Shown: piece after piece, positions 1 to 11,623 of the stretch
Position numbering within the stretch: the stretch's first letter is position 1
Layout of the letters: every line of letters starts with the position of its first letter
Source: Cacajao melanocephalus
Taxonomy: Eukaryota > Chordata > Mammalia > Primates > Pitheciidae
Direction: 5' to 3'
Assembly: GCA_963573385.1 (NCBI GenBank)
Contig: CAUYLG010071813.1
Location: 1-64,000 of the forward strand
DNA: 64,000 nt
Position numbers and translations under genes: made by a program
The notes under the pieces: generated by a model
The model's database searches: none
Told to the model about the DNA's origin: nothing
What the model saw: only the letters and a program-made list of their open reading frames with translations

Positions 1-890
1 GGCATTTATTGCTATAAATTTTCCTCTAGACACTGCTTTAAATGTGTCCCAGAGATTCACATTGTGTCTTTGTTCTCACTGGTTTTGAAGAACATCTTTA
101 TTTCTGCCTTCATTTCATTATTTATCCATAGTCATTCAGGAGCAGGTTGTTCAGTTTCCATGTAGCTGTGTGGTTTTGGGTGAGTTTCTTAATCCTGAGT
201 TCGAATTTGGTTGCATTGTGGTCTGAGAGACTGGTTGTTATGATTTCTGTTCTTTTGCATTTGCTGAGGAGTGATTTACTTCCAATTATGTGGTCAATTT
301 TAGAGTAGGTATGATGTGGTGCTGAGAAGAATGTATATTCTATGGATTTGGGGTGGAGAGTTCTGTAGATGTCTATTAGGTCCTCTTGGTCCAGATCTGA
401 GTTCAAGTCCTGGATAGCCTTGTTAATTATTGTGTGGGAATCTGAGTCTCTTTGTAGGTCATTAAGAACTTGCTTTATGTATCTGAGTGTTCCTGTATTG
501 GGTGCATATATATTCAGGATCATTAGCTCTTCTTGTTGCATTGATCCTTTTACCATTATGTAATGCCCTTCTTTGTCTCTTTTAATCTTTGTTGGTTTAA
601 AGTCCGTTTTATTAGAGACTAGGATTGCAACCCTGCTTTTCTTTTTGCTTTCCATTTGCTTGGTAAATCTCTCTCCATCCCTTTATTTTGAGTCTATGTG
701 TGTCTTTGCACATAAGATGGGTCTCCTGAATACAGCACACTGATGGGTCTTGACTTTTTATCCAATTTTCCAGTCTGTGTCTTTTGATTGGGGCATTTAG
801 CTCGTTTACATTTCAGGTTAATATTGTTATGTGTGAATATGATCCTGCCATTTTGATACTAGCTGGTTGTTTTGCCCGTTAGTTGATGCT
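1..890 (-). mobile_element. L1 fragment, ORF2 endonuclease region, 5' truncated
   Basis: The reverse complement reads as primate/late mammalian L1 ORF2 from inside the endonuclease domain. The 3' part of the element lies left of the window and the copy stops at about base 890, so it is 5' truncated. Conserved ORF2 wording is visible on the minus strand (LIDIYRTLHPKS, APHHTYSKIDHI, CKRTEIIT). A block is missing near base 424-432 compared with the family. Confidence 0.93.
122..655 (-). pseudogene. L1 ORF2p endonuclease fragment with in-frame internal deletion
   Basis: An open frame of 177 codons encodes part of the APE-like endonuclease of L1 ORF2p, the enzyme that nicks target DNA during retrotransposition. 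The substrate-binding segment with the Tyr-Ser-Lys-Ile-Asp motif and the catalytic Ser-Asp-His segment are present. The stretch holding the metal-binding Gly-Asp-Phe-Asn motif is absent: residues jump from His-Thr-Ile-Ile straight to Asn-Lys. By my recollection of the family this removes about 19 codons without shifting the frame. It is a non-functional remnant, with no start codon context and no reverse transcriptase attached. Confidence 0.85.
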
Positions 891-2329
891 GAACTCCCTT
901 GTTATAGCAAGCCCTGAAGAAATAGAATTTTCTTTTCTCCTTTGGTTTGTATTCATTTAATTTCCACAGAAATCAGTTATATTTAGATAATCAAAATAAT
1001 AATAAAGGCCATTAGCAAAATGGCAAAATAGAAAGGAAAAAGTAAGAATCTTGTATGCTGTAAAAGTTTAAGAGGGGTTTGTTTTTCAGGATGCTTTAAG
1101 TCTCTTCTGTGGGTCACTTCTCCAGTTCTTCCTGTCATCACAGAAATTTACAGTATTAATAAAACAACTCATGTTAAAATGTTGAACTTTGCTACTTTCA
1201 AACTGAAAACTTTTTGAAGCTTAAGGCAGTTATTTCTGCAAAAGATGGCATCGAGTTTATTAATTAAAAAGAATGCAGGAAATATTTGAAATATTATCTG
1301 AGTGACTTTTTTCTACATTTATAAATAGTCTCAACACAATTAAAATAATATGAAAAGAGTTTGAAATATAGTTATAGCTTAAAACGTGAAAATAATTCTT
1401 TTTAACATGAATAATTATCCCACCAGTTTTACAATCTAATAAAAATCAAAGTAAAAGAAACGTGCTAGGCATTTTAATTATGAGAAATCATGTATTTTGG
1501 GAACTTAGAAACATTACCCACATATTTGTACTCCAGAATCTTCATTCTAGAAATTCTTTCCTCAAAGATAGTGCAAAGAAGTGGAGCCCATGGGTTTCTT
1601 TTACAACATGACCTAAAACATATAAAGCTCTGTATGAAGCACACCTGGTTTTGAATCCAAATTTAACAATAATTTACTTCCCATTTGAACTGGGATGCAG
1701 ACTAGAAATCCATAGTCTTTGCATATGTTTTTCTTATTTATTCCTCTAAAATTATAGGACTAAGACTTTTATTATTCTTAACTCTCGGCAGAGAGAGGTA
1801 GAGAAGAGAATACTGTAGAAACTGTGTTGTATTTTCTAACTTTTCGGGAACCACTTTAGAGTCGACCATAGTATCCTTTACATATATGCATATTACTCAC
1901 ATTATGATTTTTAAGTTGTAAATCCTTCCGAGAATTCTGCAAATATTCCCTTTCTGGGTATCTCCACTGGTTGCTGTAGTTTGAAGAAATGGACATCAAA
2001 GGTGTTCAATGAATACTTGTTGGCAAATTGATTAAATGCAAGCCCATTTTATATTAGACTCAATTTGGAAAATGAGTATGCTGAAACAATAAGTCACTTA
2101 ACACTTAATTTATATTATTTGACTTATTCCTCCCTACTCTTTTCTCGAGTTAATTCACATTGACTGTATATCTTTGGATTTATTAATTATTCCCCTGCCT
2201 CTTGTGTAAAATGAGAATATCTTATATTTGTCTCATCTTAGGTTTTTATGGATTGAAAGGAGCTACAATGTTCCCCCAGATCTGCCTGTCCTCTGTAGAC
2301 ATGAATCTCTTCTCTTTTTTTTAAGCTTT
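891..2329. other. Mostly single-copy AT-rich DNA with two weak old repeats
   Basis: No gene or strong repeat is seen. Bases about 1930-2036 resemble the very 3' end of an L2 (a poorly matched 'caatgaatacttgttg' tail). Bases about 2185-2265 resemble the MIR core in plus orientation ('tgtaaaatgagaata'). Both matches are weak. Confidence 0.4.
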
Positions 2330-2503
2330 GTTGTATATCAGAATTACCTGGAGGGCTGATTATAACCTGGAGTGCTAGGCCCTGTTCCTAGAGTTTCTGA
2401 TTCTCTGGGCCTGGGTTAGGGCTTAAGAAGGTATTGCATGTATAGTAAGTCCCTAGGGGATGCTGATACTGCTGGTCTCAAAACCACACTTTCAGATCTG
2501 CTG
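2330..2503 (-). mobile_element. MER5A, non-autonomous hAT-Charlie DNA transposon
   Basis: The stretch from 'cagaattacctggaggg' through 'tgatactgctggtctc' to 'aaccacactttcagat' matches MER5A read in reverse. It is a short element moved in trans by a Charlie-type hAT transposase. It has no coding content and is well diverged, consistent with an old eutherian insertion. Confidence 0.85.
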
Positions 2504-2814
2504 CTATTGTGCCATGTACAAGTAATTAGCTGGGAATTTTAACCCCATCATAGTCATTCGCCTGCTTAAAGAATGAAGTGGGTGGGCACTTTAGTGAGTC
2601 TAGCAGGCTGTTTCTTTCTCTACCAAATTCAAGAAGTTCTTCATTAGTTGCTGGATGGCTCAAATGATCATATTCTGGAACTTATCCTGAAATCAGGCAA
2701 ATATCAGTCCAACAGAACACTGGCAGACATTGGTATATAAAATTGCAGGTGATGAAAGGCTCTGAAAGAACTCTATGGGCCTCTGGTCTTAACACTTCCT
2801 TAGATTTTTATAGT
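2504..2814. other. Unassigned single-copy DNA
   Basis: I recognise no repeat or gene in this stretch. Confidence 0.4.
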
Positions 2815-3000
2815 ACATTATCTTTTTCTTTTCAACTCTGTTTTAAATTTTTTATTAAGTAAATTTTTAGGCATACCCAGAATTGGAGAGTAGATAGCAT
2901 AATAAAACTTGATGGGACCGTTAATTCAGTCCCAGTAATTGTCAATGTTTTGCCAATTGTGTTTAGTCAATCCCCACTCTTGGTTTCCTTGTGGCCTGGT
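2815..3000 (-). mobile_element. L1M (L1ME-like) 3' UTR fragment
   Basis: The 'aggcatacccagaattggagagtagatagc' type wording (only partly conserved) corresponds to the 3' UTR of old L1M/L1ME elements in reverse orientation. It is probably the same insertion as 3420-4130, separated by about 420 bases I cannot assign. Confidence 0.55.
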
Positions 3001-3419
3001 CTCTATCTGGCAGCTGTTAACTCCAATTTGCTTCTTACCACGTCCTCTCAGCATGTCTCCGTGTGCATAGGCCTTCATACAGTATTATGTGAAGCCTCCC
3101 CTGGCTGTGGGGTCTACATTTCCATAGAGGGAGACTCTCTGTTCTAAATCTGAATCATACCAATATTTCAGTGGCACATTAAATAATAATTGATTTGGAA
3201 ATGAGAGACTGCATATACAAGGCAATGGCCAGACCATATAAAAAAATAGAACAGCTTACACCTAACCACCCAAAAAAACCAACCCCTTGTTTCCAACAAA
3301 CAGCCCAGTACACCAGAGTGCTTTAAGTCAGAGTTGGAGGGGATCAGATGCTCTTTCTGGCAACAGTCTAGGAAGTTAACAATCACTTCTGGAACAGTTG
3401 GTCTAAAATGGCTAGAACT
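3001..3419. other. Unassigned interval inside an L1ME remnant
   Basis: This lies between two pieces of what looks like one old L1. It may be diverged L1 3' UTR or a later insertion. I see no coding or repeat signature. Confidence 0.3.
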
Positions 3420-4130
3420 TCACTGATTTATTGGTAAATACTTCAGTATGAGTCTCTAGCAGATAAGGTCTTTAAAACAATATAACCACAATAATATCAC
3501 CATACTTAACAAAATTATTATTTTAAATATCGTCAATCCATGTTCAAATTGCCTTGTCTCAAAACAATTTTTAATAGTACATTTGTTCATGCCAGGACCT
3601 GTACGAGTTCTTTTGTTAACGTTGGTTGATATACCTCTTAATCCTCTATTATTATTTAACACTTTCTCCTCCTCTTTTTTTCAAGCCATTTATTTTTTGA
3701 AAATATGTCGTTTTTTCCTGTTGAATTTCCCACATCCTAGTCTTATGTGATTGCATCCTGTTGTATTGTTACCTACTTTCTATATGCCCCATATTTTTTT
3801 GTTGGCTGGTAGTTAAGCCTAGAAATACAATTAAATTTAGGGATTTTTTTTCAGGGGGCAAGAATATTTTATGGGCAGTGTTCAAATCAGCAGGACCCAA
3901 TGTCCATTCCTCCCACTTTTCATGATGCTAAGGTTGATGGGTTTAGATGTCATCATTCACCTGTTATCAATTTTCCAATCAAATACCATTTATAATTATT
4001 GCCAAAATCCATTGTCTCAGTAGGAATTGCAAAATGACATTTTTCTAATTATTTTTCTAATAATCATTCTTTTTAAATTAGAATTTTTCTATGGAGTGGA
4101 ACTTTCCCTCACATCTATTTGGTTAGCCTG
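3420..4130 (-). mobile_element. L1M (L1ME-like) 3' UTR
   Basis: The words 'taaatacttcagtatg', 'taaccacaataatatcac', 'tccatgttcaaattgcc', 'tcaagccatttattttttga' and 'gcaagaatattttatggg' occur in order. They follow the reverse complement of the L1M-type 3' UTR in family order. This is a strongly diverged, old mammalian LINE. Confidence 0.75.
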
Positions 4131-4689
4131 CAGCACAGTTCATAAATGAGAGGCAAAATAAATGTTACATCCTGTACCTTAATTTATCCAATTTCAGAAG
4201 AATGAGCCCAGCAATAGCCAATTAGTGTGGTTTTTATTTTTCAGAATATCATTATGAACTTACAGATCTAACATATATTTATATGTTATGTGTTAATATA
4301 CTGAAATATTTTATATATTGTACATATCTAAAATATTTAATATATTTCAATCAATGAGTTTCAGTTGACAATCCATTACAATGGATGCTAAATTTGTCTC
4401 CACGTTGTTTAATAGCATTGCTCTTAAACTCAGTGTATAACTGCTTTCCGACTATTCTGTTTATTTTTGAAATACAATTGTACTTAGAATTAAAATATTC
4501 TTATTGTAGAAAATTTAGAGAATAAAACCCCACATAAAGATGAAAATGAAAATCACCTGTATTCTTCCCATTCAAAAATATTCCCCTTTATAAATTTTGT
4601 CAAATTTCCCTCTCTTGTTTTGCTATTATATATATCATTAAATACTCTTCAACCTGTCGTAGTAATCACTCCCACAGAAGTGCTTTCAA
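4131..4689. other. AT-rich unassigned interval
   Basis: This is very AT-rich, especially 4260-4345, where short TATAT/AATATTT runs recur. Bases about 4495-4600 resemble a LINE-derived segment common in old L1/L1M5-like sequence ('tgtagaaaatttagagaat'), but I am not confident. No gene is seen. Confidence 0.35.
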
Positions 4690-5123
4690 CTACTCCTCAC
4701 CTTAGCCTCATTGCACATGTCTAGCCAAACCTCAACCCTCATCGCCTCTGCACCTGCGTCTGTTACTGACCTGTTTCCTTTATTCGATGATTTAAAGCCT
4801 CCACAGGCACCCATTTGTTCATATCAGGACCCAGAAACTTTTCTGTGTTTCCCAGAACTATTCATATGTTCTCCTCAAACTGTTCCCCAGCCCTTCCCTC
4901 TTTTGTCCTCACTCAGCTATTGATCTTGTTCCATACTTCAGTGAAATAAAAACCTTCAGATGATAACTCTAGCATTCTTAATAAAAACTTAACAAAAACT
5001 CATCTGCAGCTATTGCCACCTTCTTTCCTCCTGGCACAATGGAGGGCATTTTCTTTCTTCTAGCAAAGTCCAGTCCCTCCCTTTCTCTGCATCCAATGCT
5101 CTTTGACCCTTAAAAACACGTCA

Positions 5124-5328
5124 CTGGCCAACATGATGAAACCCTGTCTCTACTAAAATACAAAAAATTAGCCAGGCGTGGTGGTGCATTCCTGTAGTCC
5201 CAGTTGCTTGGGAGGCTGAGGCAGGGGAATCTCTTGGACCCGGGAGGTGGAGTTTGCAGTGAACTGAGATCACTGCCACTGCACTCCAGCCTGGCGACAA
5301 GAGGAAGAATCCATCTCAACAAACAAAC
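5124..5328 (+). mobile_element. Alu (AluS-like), 5' truncated
   Basis: The copy begins within the left monomer ('ctggccaacatgatgaaacc'), retains the right monomer ('cactgcactccagcctgg') and ends in a degenerate CAAACAAAC tail. It is inserted in the L2. RNA polymerase III A/B box sequence is lost with the truncation. Confidence 0.93.
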
Positions 5329-6673
5329 CACTTCACTCGGTTTGTCTTCTCTCCCTTCTTTTATCAACTTCCCCCCATCATCTACCAGATCATTTCTGTA
5401 ACCATATTCTAATTTACTAATCCTATCTTAAAAACAACGCTACCAACAAAAGCAGTCACTTCCTTGGTTCCGTGTCTCCCTGAAGGTGCCTTCCATTTCT
5501 GTATTATTCTGCATTGCTAGACTTCTCAGGAGTTGTTAACTATGTCGTTTGCACTTCTTTAACTCATATTTTTTCATTCCAGTCTGGCTCCTCTCCATCC
5601 CCATTACTGCACTAAAATTTCTTGCCTGAGGATCACTGGAAATCTGCATAGCCACATGCAATATACACTTCTCTGTCTTCATCTTACTCTTTCAGCAGGA
5701 TTGGCTGGAGTTGCCCATTATTTCTTGAAATACTCTTCTCTTGGTTATCATCAGGCAGGCCATTGTTTCTCTGCTTTCCAAACTTACTGGCTTCTCCCTG
5801 CTAGCCTTCTCAGCCAGCTCCTATTCCTTCTTTTAAGTGTTGGCAGTGTTGGGTCCTATTCCCTTCTCCTGTTACCATTTTTCACTGGGTGATTCCATTA
5901 ATTTGCAGCTTTAAAAAATCTCACTATGACTCAAGACTCCAAAGTTTATACATTCAACCCAATTTTTCTGAGCACCGTATCCAGCTCTGCTCACTTGACA
6001 GTTCAACCTGGATGTCTTACAAACATCTCAAATTAAACATGTCCAAGATAGAACTTCTCATTTCCCCTCCATGAATCAATTCCTCCTCCATCTGTCCTAT
6101 GCCAATAAATGGCAGCATTATCCATCAGTTGGTCAATCCAGAAATCTGAGTCAGTCCCAATTTTCCCTTTCCAATAACCCCTATATATCAGGTGCAGCAA
6201 CTCCATTTGATTGTTCCTCCTAAAATAGCTTGACTGTCAACTTTTCTCTGTTTCTGTGGTGAACACCCTGGCCACGGCTCATCCTTCACCTGCCCTATGT
6301 CAACATCTCTTTGATGGGTCTCTCAATTCATACTTGTTCCTCTACAATCCATTTTCCACATTATGAGCAAGAACATAAATTGAATCTTACATTAAAACCT
6401 TCAGTGGCTTTCATTATATGTATAATAAATCCAAACTCTGTACAAGGGCTGGATGGCTCTACAGATCCTGTCTCCTGATATCTCTCCAGCCTCAGGCTAT
6501 GCTACTGCCTACACCAGAGTCACTCTTATTCAAACATACTCAAATCTTCCTGCCTCAGGCTGTTTGTATCTGTTCTAACTTCTGCGTAAAATGTTTTTAT
6601 CCCCGCTATTGCCATGTGCAACTTCTTATCCATTGGAAGTCAGCTTAAATATTGTCATGTTGAAACTTTTTCT

Positions 6674-6973
6674 TTCTTTTTTGTTGAGATGGGGTCTTGC
6701 TTTGTCGCCCAGGCTGGAGTGCAGTGGCACAATCTTGGCTCGCTGCAACCTGTGCCTCCCAGGTTCAAGTGATTCTCCTGCCTCAGCCTCCTGAGTAGCT
6801 GGGACTACAGGTGTGCCCCACCATGCCCAGCTAACTTTTCTATTTTTAGTAGAGACAGGGTTTTGCCACATTGGCCAGGCCGGTCTCGAACTCCTGATCT
6901 CAAGTGATCTGCCCGCCTTGGCCTCCCAAAGGCCTGTAATCCCTTGGCTGGGATTACAGGTGTGAGCCTGGCC
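6674..6973 (-). mobile_element. Alu (AluS-like), full length, in L2
   Basis: A full dimeric Alu in reverse orientation. It is flanked by target-site duplications 'catgttgaaactttttct' (6656-6673) and 'catgttgaagctttttct' (6974-6991), which differ at one base. The L2 resumes directly after the second copy. Confidence 0.96.
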
Positions 6974-7094
6974 CATGTTGAAGCTTTTTCTGACTGGTGT
7001 AATTAAAGTGAGTGTCCCTCAGTTATTTTCTATTTTGTCTTCTTGATGATTATGTTCATAGCCATTTTCACATTATATAAATATTTATGATAAT

Positions 7095-7410
7095 CGTGTG
7101 TTGCTTAATAACAGGGATACATCCTGAGAAGTGCATTTTTGTCATTGTGCTAACATCACAAGTGTATTTACACAAACTCAGATAGTATAGCCTACTATAC
7201 CCCTAGCCTATGTGGTATAGCCTATTCTCCTGGGCTACAAACGTGTGCAACATGTTACTGCCCTGAATACTTTAAGCAACTATAACACAATGGTATTTAT
7301 ATACCTAAACATAGGAAAAGTACAGTAAAAACTTGATATTATAATCTTAGGGGACCGCTGTTGTGTAAGTGGCCTGTCTGGAATGTCATTATGTGATGTG
7401 TGGCTGGATT
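7095..7410. mobile_element. Tigger-like (Tc1/mariner) non-autonomous DNA element
   Basis: Characteristic wording is seen: 'gttgcttaataacaggg' at the start, 'tagcctactatacccctag', 'tggtatagcctattctcc' and 'ggctacaaacgtgtgcaac'. It corresponds to a human Tigger-group MITE. The exact family name is not certain. It has no transposase coding capacity. Confidence 0.65.
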
Positions 7411-7439
7411 TGTTTTTTTGCTGTTTTCTATAATGAATG

Positions 7440-7973
7440 TGTTACAGGACCCCAAGAGAGGGTTCTTGGATCTCACACAAGAAATAAGTCAGGGAAAGTC
7501 TGCATTGCAAAGTGAAAGCAAGTTTATTAGGAAAGTAAAGGAATAAAAGAATGACTACTCCATAGACAGAGCAGCTCCAAGAGCTGATGGTTGCTATTTT
7601 TATGGTTATCTCTTAATGATATGCTGAACAAGGGGTGGATTATTCATGCGTCCCCTTTTTAGACCATAGAGGGTACTTTTCTGATGTTGCCATGGCATTT
7701 GTAAACTGTCATGGCACTGGTGGGTGTGTAGCAATGAGGACGATCAGATGTCACTCTCATCGCCATTTTGGTTTTGGTATGTTTTGGACAGCTCCTTTAC
7801 TGCAATCTGTTTTACCAGCATGGTCTTTATGACCTGCATTTTGTCTGACCTTCTATCTCATCCTGTGACTTAGAATGCCTTAATTGTCTGGGAATGCAGC
7901 CCAGTAGGTTTCAGCCTCATTTTACCCAGCTCCTATTTAAGATGGAGTTGCTCTGGTTCACATGCCTCTGACA
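7440..7973 (-). mobile_element. Class I (ERV1) endogenous retroviral LTR, probably a 3' LTR
   Basis: On the minus strand the element starts TGTCAGAGG (7973 downwards) and ends in TGTAACA (7440), giving the TG...CA ends of an LTR. A polyadenylation signal AATAAA lies at 7523-7528 (seen as TTTATT), close to its 3' end as expected. A purine-rich GGTGGGGGAAAG lies immediately upstream on the minus strand (7974-7985), a good polypurine tract. This suggests a 3' LTR still attached to internal sequence rather than a solo LTR. The family name is not assigned. Confidence 0.8.
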
Positions 7974-10946
7974 CTTTCCCCCACCGTTTTATAAGAGAAC
8001 TCTTAATCCTAAGGGTTGCAGAGGGACAAAGATTTATTTTCTGTAGCTTCTTCATGCTGAATAGGGGTGATGATATTCCTGTCTAACAATGAGGGTCTCT
8101 TACATTCAGAGAAGAGAGGAGCTCAGTCAGAAAGCATCAGTATGGTAAGGTCCATTCATAAATAACTCTTGAGTTTCAACAAAAGGTACTAGCTGGAAGA
8201 TTAATAAGTGTTTAAGAAAACATTCAGTAAGCTTATGCTGTATTCCTACACAAAGAGTATAACAGCAATATATTCCAAAGGAGTAAAGCAAAATAAGTAA
8301 AGTTATAACAAGTAAACTAAATTAGAAGGCTTTTCATGAACTGGGCAACAGTTGGAACTAAGCTGGTATGGGCTTCTTAGCTGATTGTAATGTGCCCAGA
8401 CTTAGAATACTGATCCAGATTTTTACATTACCCATCCCTCTTGTTTCTTCTGAGCAAAAGTCAGAGATCATTGGTATACAAGAATAAGCAGGGTTAGCCT
8501 AAGTTGCAGAAACAAATTTAAAAACAACTGATGAGACTAGAATCTAATAACAAGTATACCATAGTTTTTGAAACATAATATTTCTCTCTCCAGTTTTCCC
8601 TTTTTACAAAAGACAAATCATGGTAAGACTGATTTGCTTTATTTACTTGGCCTGATTATTTGTATAAAGCACAGCAAGAATAATTATTTTTCACATAAGC
8701 TCTTTAAAAATTTACTTTGATGGAACTCTGTTCCATAGAAGGAATCTCAGATAAGACTTTTTAAAAAGCTGAGCCCTCACATGGATCTGTAACCTCAAAT
8801 ACCTATGAGTTGGGTAAATTCCTCTGTTTTTGAGGTCCCAAGATAGCTTGGAGCTCCGGGACTTGTGAGAAAGTGACATACTTTACTATTCAGGGACTGT
8901 GTAGTCAAGGTATAGGCTAGTTCCCCAAAGAGCTTTTATTGGCTCTAAAGGTCAAGTTTGGTTCCTTAAAGGAAAGCACACCATTCCAGCCAAAGCCTTG
9001 GTAAAATAATCAATTTATCCAATTGTGTCCTCTTAAGAAGACAGATCCTTATTTCAGTTATGCAAATAACTGTATTGCCATAAATTAAGAATACTCACAG
9101 TTTTCAAATTTTGGAGAAATCAGGTGGAGAGAAACAAATATGCTCCAAGTTTTGTTCACAGGAGGATACTATACTCAGTTGCTAAAAGTGGTAAATAGCT
9201 CAAAAGAAAAATTTTCTTGATTCAGAAAGGCAAAACAAAGGATCAGCAGTGTTTTAAGCAAAGTTAAAAAGATTAGACTTCTTCAGTTTAGTCCTTGTAG
9301 TTAATTTCTGTTTGATAGTTATGAATATTTTAGCTCTCTGTGAGAGTTCGGAAAGTTATTTTTCTCTATTCTGATGTCACAGTCTCCAAAGTTATCAGAA
9401 AACCTACATTTAAGAACACCTGTTAGAATTCTAGAATTGATTATAAACCACCTTTTAAAGAGGATTAAAACAAGGTAACAATTGTCCCTGGCTGACAAAA
9501 TGTTTTAGGGCAGCCACAGTCAAAGAAACAATTGACAAGGAAATTTGTTACCTCTGTGGCATACAATGATTTTATGTAACAATTATAATTATTAATGATA
9601 ATGTACACTAAGTCATATCAGAATTGTAGGAGTTTCCCATAATTTTGAAATATATACCAGTAACACATTCATACAAATGCAGCCCTAAGAAAACCAAACA
9701 CCATTTTATATTTGACAGTGCTTCCTGTATAATTTTAGTACCAAATAAGCCAAATGTCATTGTTACATTAGTGCATTATTGATGATGGCAAGCTTAATTC
9801 TTAATAAAACCTTATAAATAAATCTATCCAATCTTAATCAGTTTGAGCATAAGGTAAGATTTTCATAAACCTTTTATAACCCTTTACAAGTTTTTGTTAA
9901 AGAGCTGATCATAACCTGTTGTGCTTTTATTCCAATGTTTAATTTATAGAAAAACTGAATAATACTCCTTTAATTTAGCCAATGTCCACACACAGAATCT
10001 CTTTTTACAATTAATATTTTTACAGACCTTCCACAACTGTTCTAACCTTTCACTTTATTCTATATAACTTAAAACAATTGTTTAACCTTTTAGTAAAAAA
10101 AAAAAATCCACATTCCCATGACTTATAATCTTTTACCAAAAGTAGATTCTACTTTCCTTTCACACCTTACATGTAAAACTGTTTCCTCAATACTCTCAAT
10201 TACATGTTACAATGTTAACTTTCAGTTACTTTTCCTTTTGGTGAAAACTTAGTAAGCAATTTTAATTGTGTACCAGGTGTGAAGCCTAGCTTAGAACACA
10301 CCAGGCAGAAGTGTATATAAGAGCTGACTCTCCAGCATAGCTACAGGGTGTGGCTCATTCCACATGTCCCTCAGCCTTACCTTATTCAAGCAGAAAAGTT
10401 GTACAGTAAGAGTCATAGTGGTATTTTATGAAGCATTTAGGAGGCCTAACAACCTTTGAATTGTACAACATCTCCTGCATAAATTCCCTTTCACAAATCC
10501 TTTCATGACTTACACAGATCATCTGAGGCATTCTTGGACTTTTTGACGTGCACTAAACATACCTCCCTTAAACAACCAGTCATTTTACTTTAGGACAATA
10601 ATTTGCTATACAAGGTCCTTTCTTATATAAAATCTTTCCTTATAATCTTCTTTGTATAACTATGTGGCATGGCTAATTACACATATCCCTAGGCCTTATA
10701 TTAGAAACTAATGGCTTTAAGGTAGGTAAATTGAACAAATTTTAAAAGTTAAAGAAGCAATTTATGCCCTTAAAGCATTTAGCAAACTTAATATCTAACC
10801 TGCATAATTTAGACTAAATGTTTTTATCAATAATTTTTAAAGCTATTTTTTATTTCCTAAAGATTACTGAAGTTATGTGAACTAAAAGGCATTACAGTTT
10901 TTATTTTCCTTTCAAAATATTTAAGTATATATTAAGTACTTATCCC
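7974..10946 (-). mobile_element. Probable internal, non-coding region of the same endogenous retrovirus
   Basis: It directly adjoins the polypurine tract and LTR and is uniformly AT-rich, with no reading frame of note. I see no gag, protease, polymerase or envelope motif. The alternative is host or captured 3' UTR-like sequence. It carries no Alu or L1 until 10947. Confidence 0.45.
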
Positions 10947-11150
10947 AATTCAAGCAATTCTCAGGCTTTAGCCTTTGTAGTAACTGGGATTACAGACGTG
11001 CACCACCACACCCAGCTAATTTTTGTATTTTTAGTAGAGGGGATTTCACCATGTTGGCCAGACTGGTCTTGAACTCCTGGCCTTAAGTGATCTGCCTGCC
11101 TTGGTCTCCCAAAATGTTGGGATTACAGGCATGAGCCACTGCGCCTGGCC
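10947..11150 (-). mobile_element. Alu fragment lacking its 3' end and poly-A tail
   Basis: A reverse Alu comprising the left monomer and part of the right ('gggattacaggcatgagccac', 'ctaatttttgtatttttagt'). Roughly 85 bases of the right monomer and the tail are missing on its 3' side (10947). That shape indicates a later deletion rather than ordinary 5' truncation. Confidence 0.92.
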
Positions 11151-11623
11151 TCTTTCTTTCTTTTCTTAAAGACATCTTTAGGTTAATTTTTCCTAAGAAA
11201 GTTATTATTATAAGACCTCATGTAAGATCTTAAGTATTTAAAAATATTTTTCCCTTTGTCTGAATTGAAAATTCTTAGGTTCCACATTTTTTCCTCAAAA
11301 TTCTGTAAACATTTTGTGTGTTTGAAACTTAATGCTGTATACAAGTATAAGATCATCTTGACTTCATTTTCTCTTAGTGACCAGGTTTTTTTCTGAGTGA
11401 ATGCTTACAAGGTGTCTTTTTGTTTTGTAGTTATAAAATAGTTTCAGAATGTTTTATGCATAATTTTTATATTCATCTATTTTTTTTTTTTGGATCATGG
11501 GGAGTGAGTCTTTTTGCTTGAACACTTAAGGCTTTTTCAGTTCAAAAACATTTTCTTTGTTCATGATTTTGGTTACTGCTTTTTTTCTAATTTTCTTGGT
11601 ATTCTCCTAAGAAAGACACTAAA
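11151..11623. other. AT-rich continuation of the proviral/unknown interval
   Basis: No repeat signature is recognised. It lies downstream (minus strand) of the decayed reading frame at 11624-12127 and looks like 3' non-coding sequence of the same unit. Confidence 0.35.

Larger units (their letters stand above)
4690..7085 (+). mobile_element. Long L2 (CR1-clade LINE) remnant, reverse transcriptase region to 3' end
   Basis: This ancient L2 runs for about 1.9 kb of its own sequence, interrupted by Alus at 5124-5328 and 6674-6973. Its identity comes from the reverse transcriptase C-terminal region. In plus-strand translation around 6008-6073 the residues STWMSYKHLKLNMSK are preserved, a hallmark of L2 ORF2. 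They are followed by the terminal segments 'accttcagtggctttcatta' (6397) and 'ctgcctcaggctgtttgta' (6550). Many frameshifts and stops are present. It is inactive and predates the placental radiation. The 4690-5123 part is the least certain. Confidence 0.85.
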
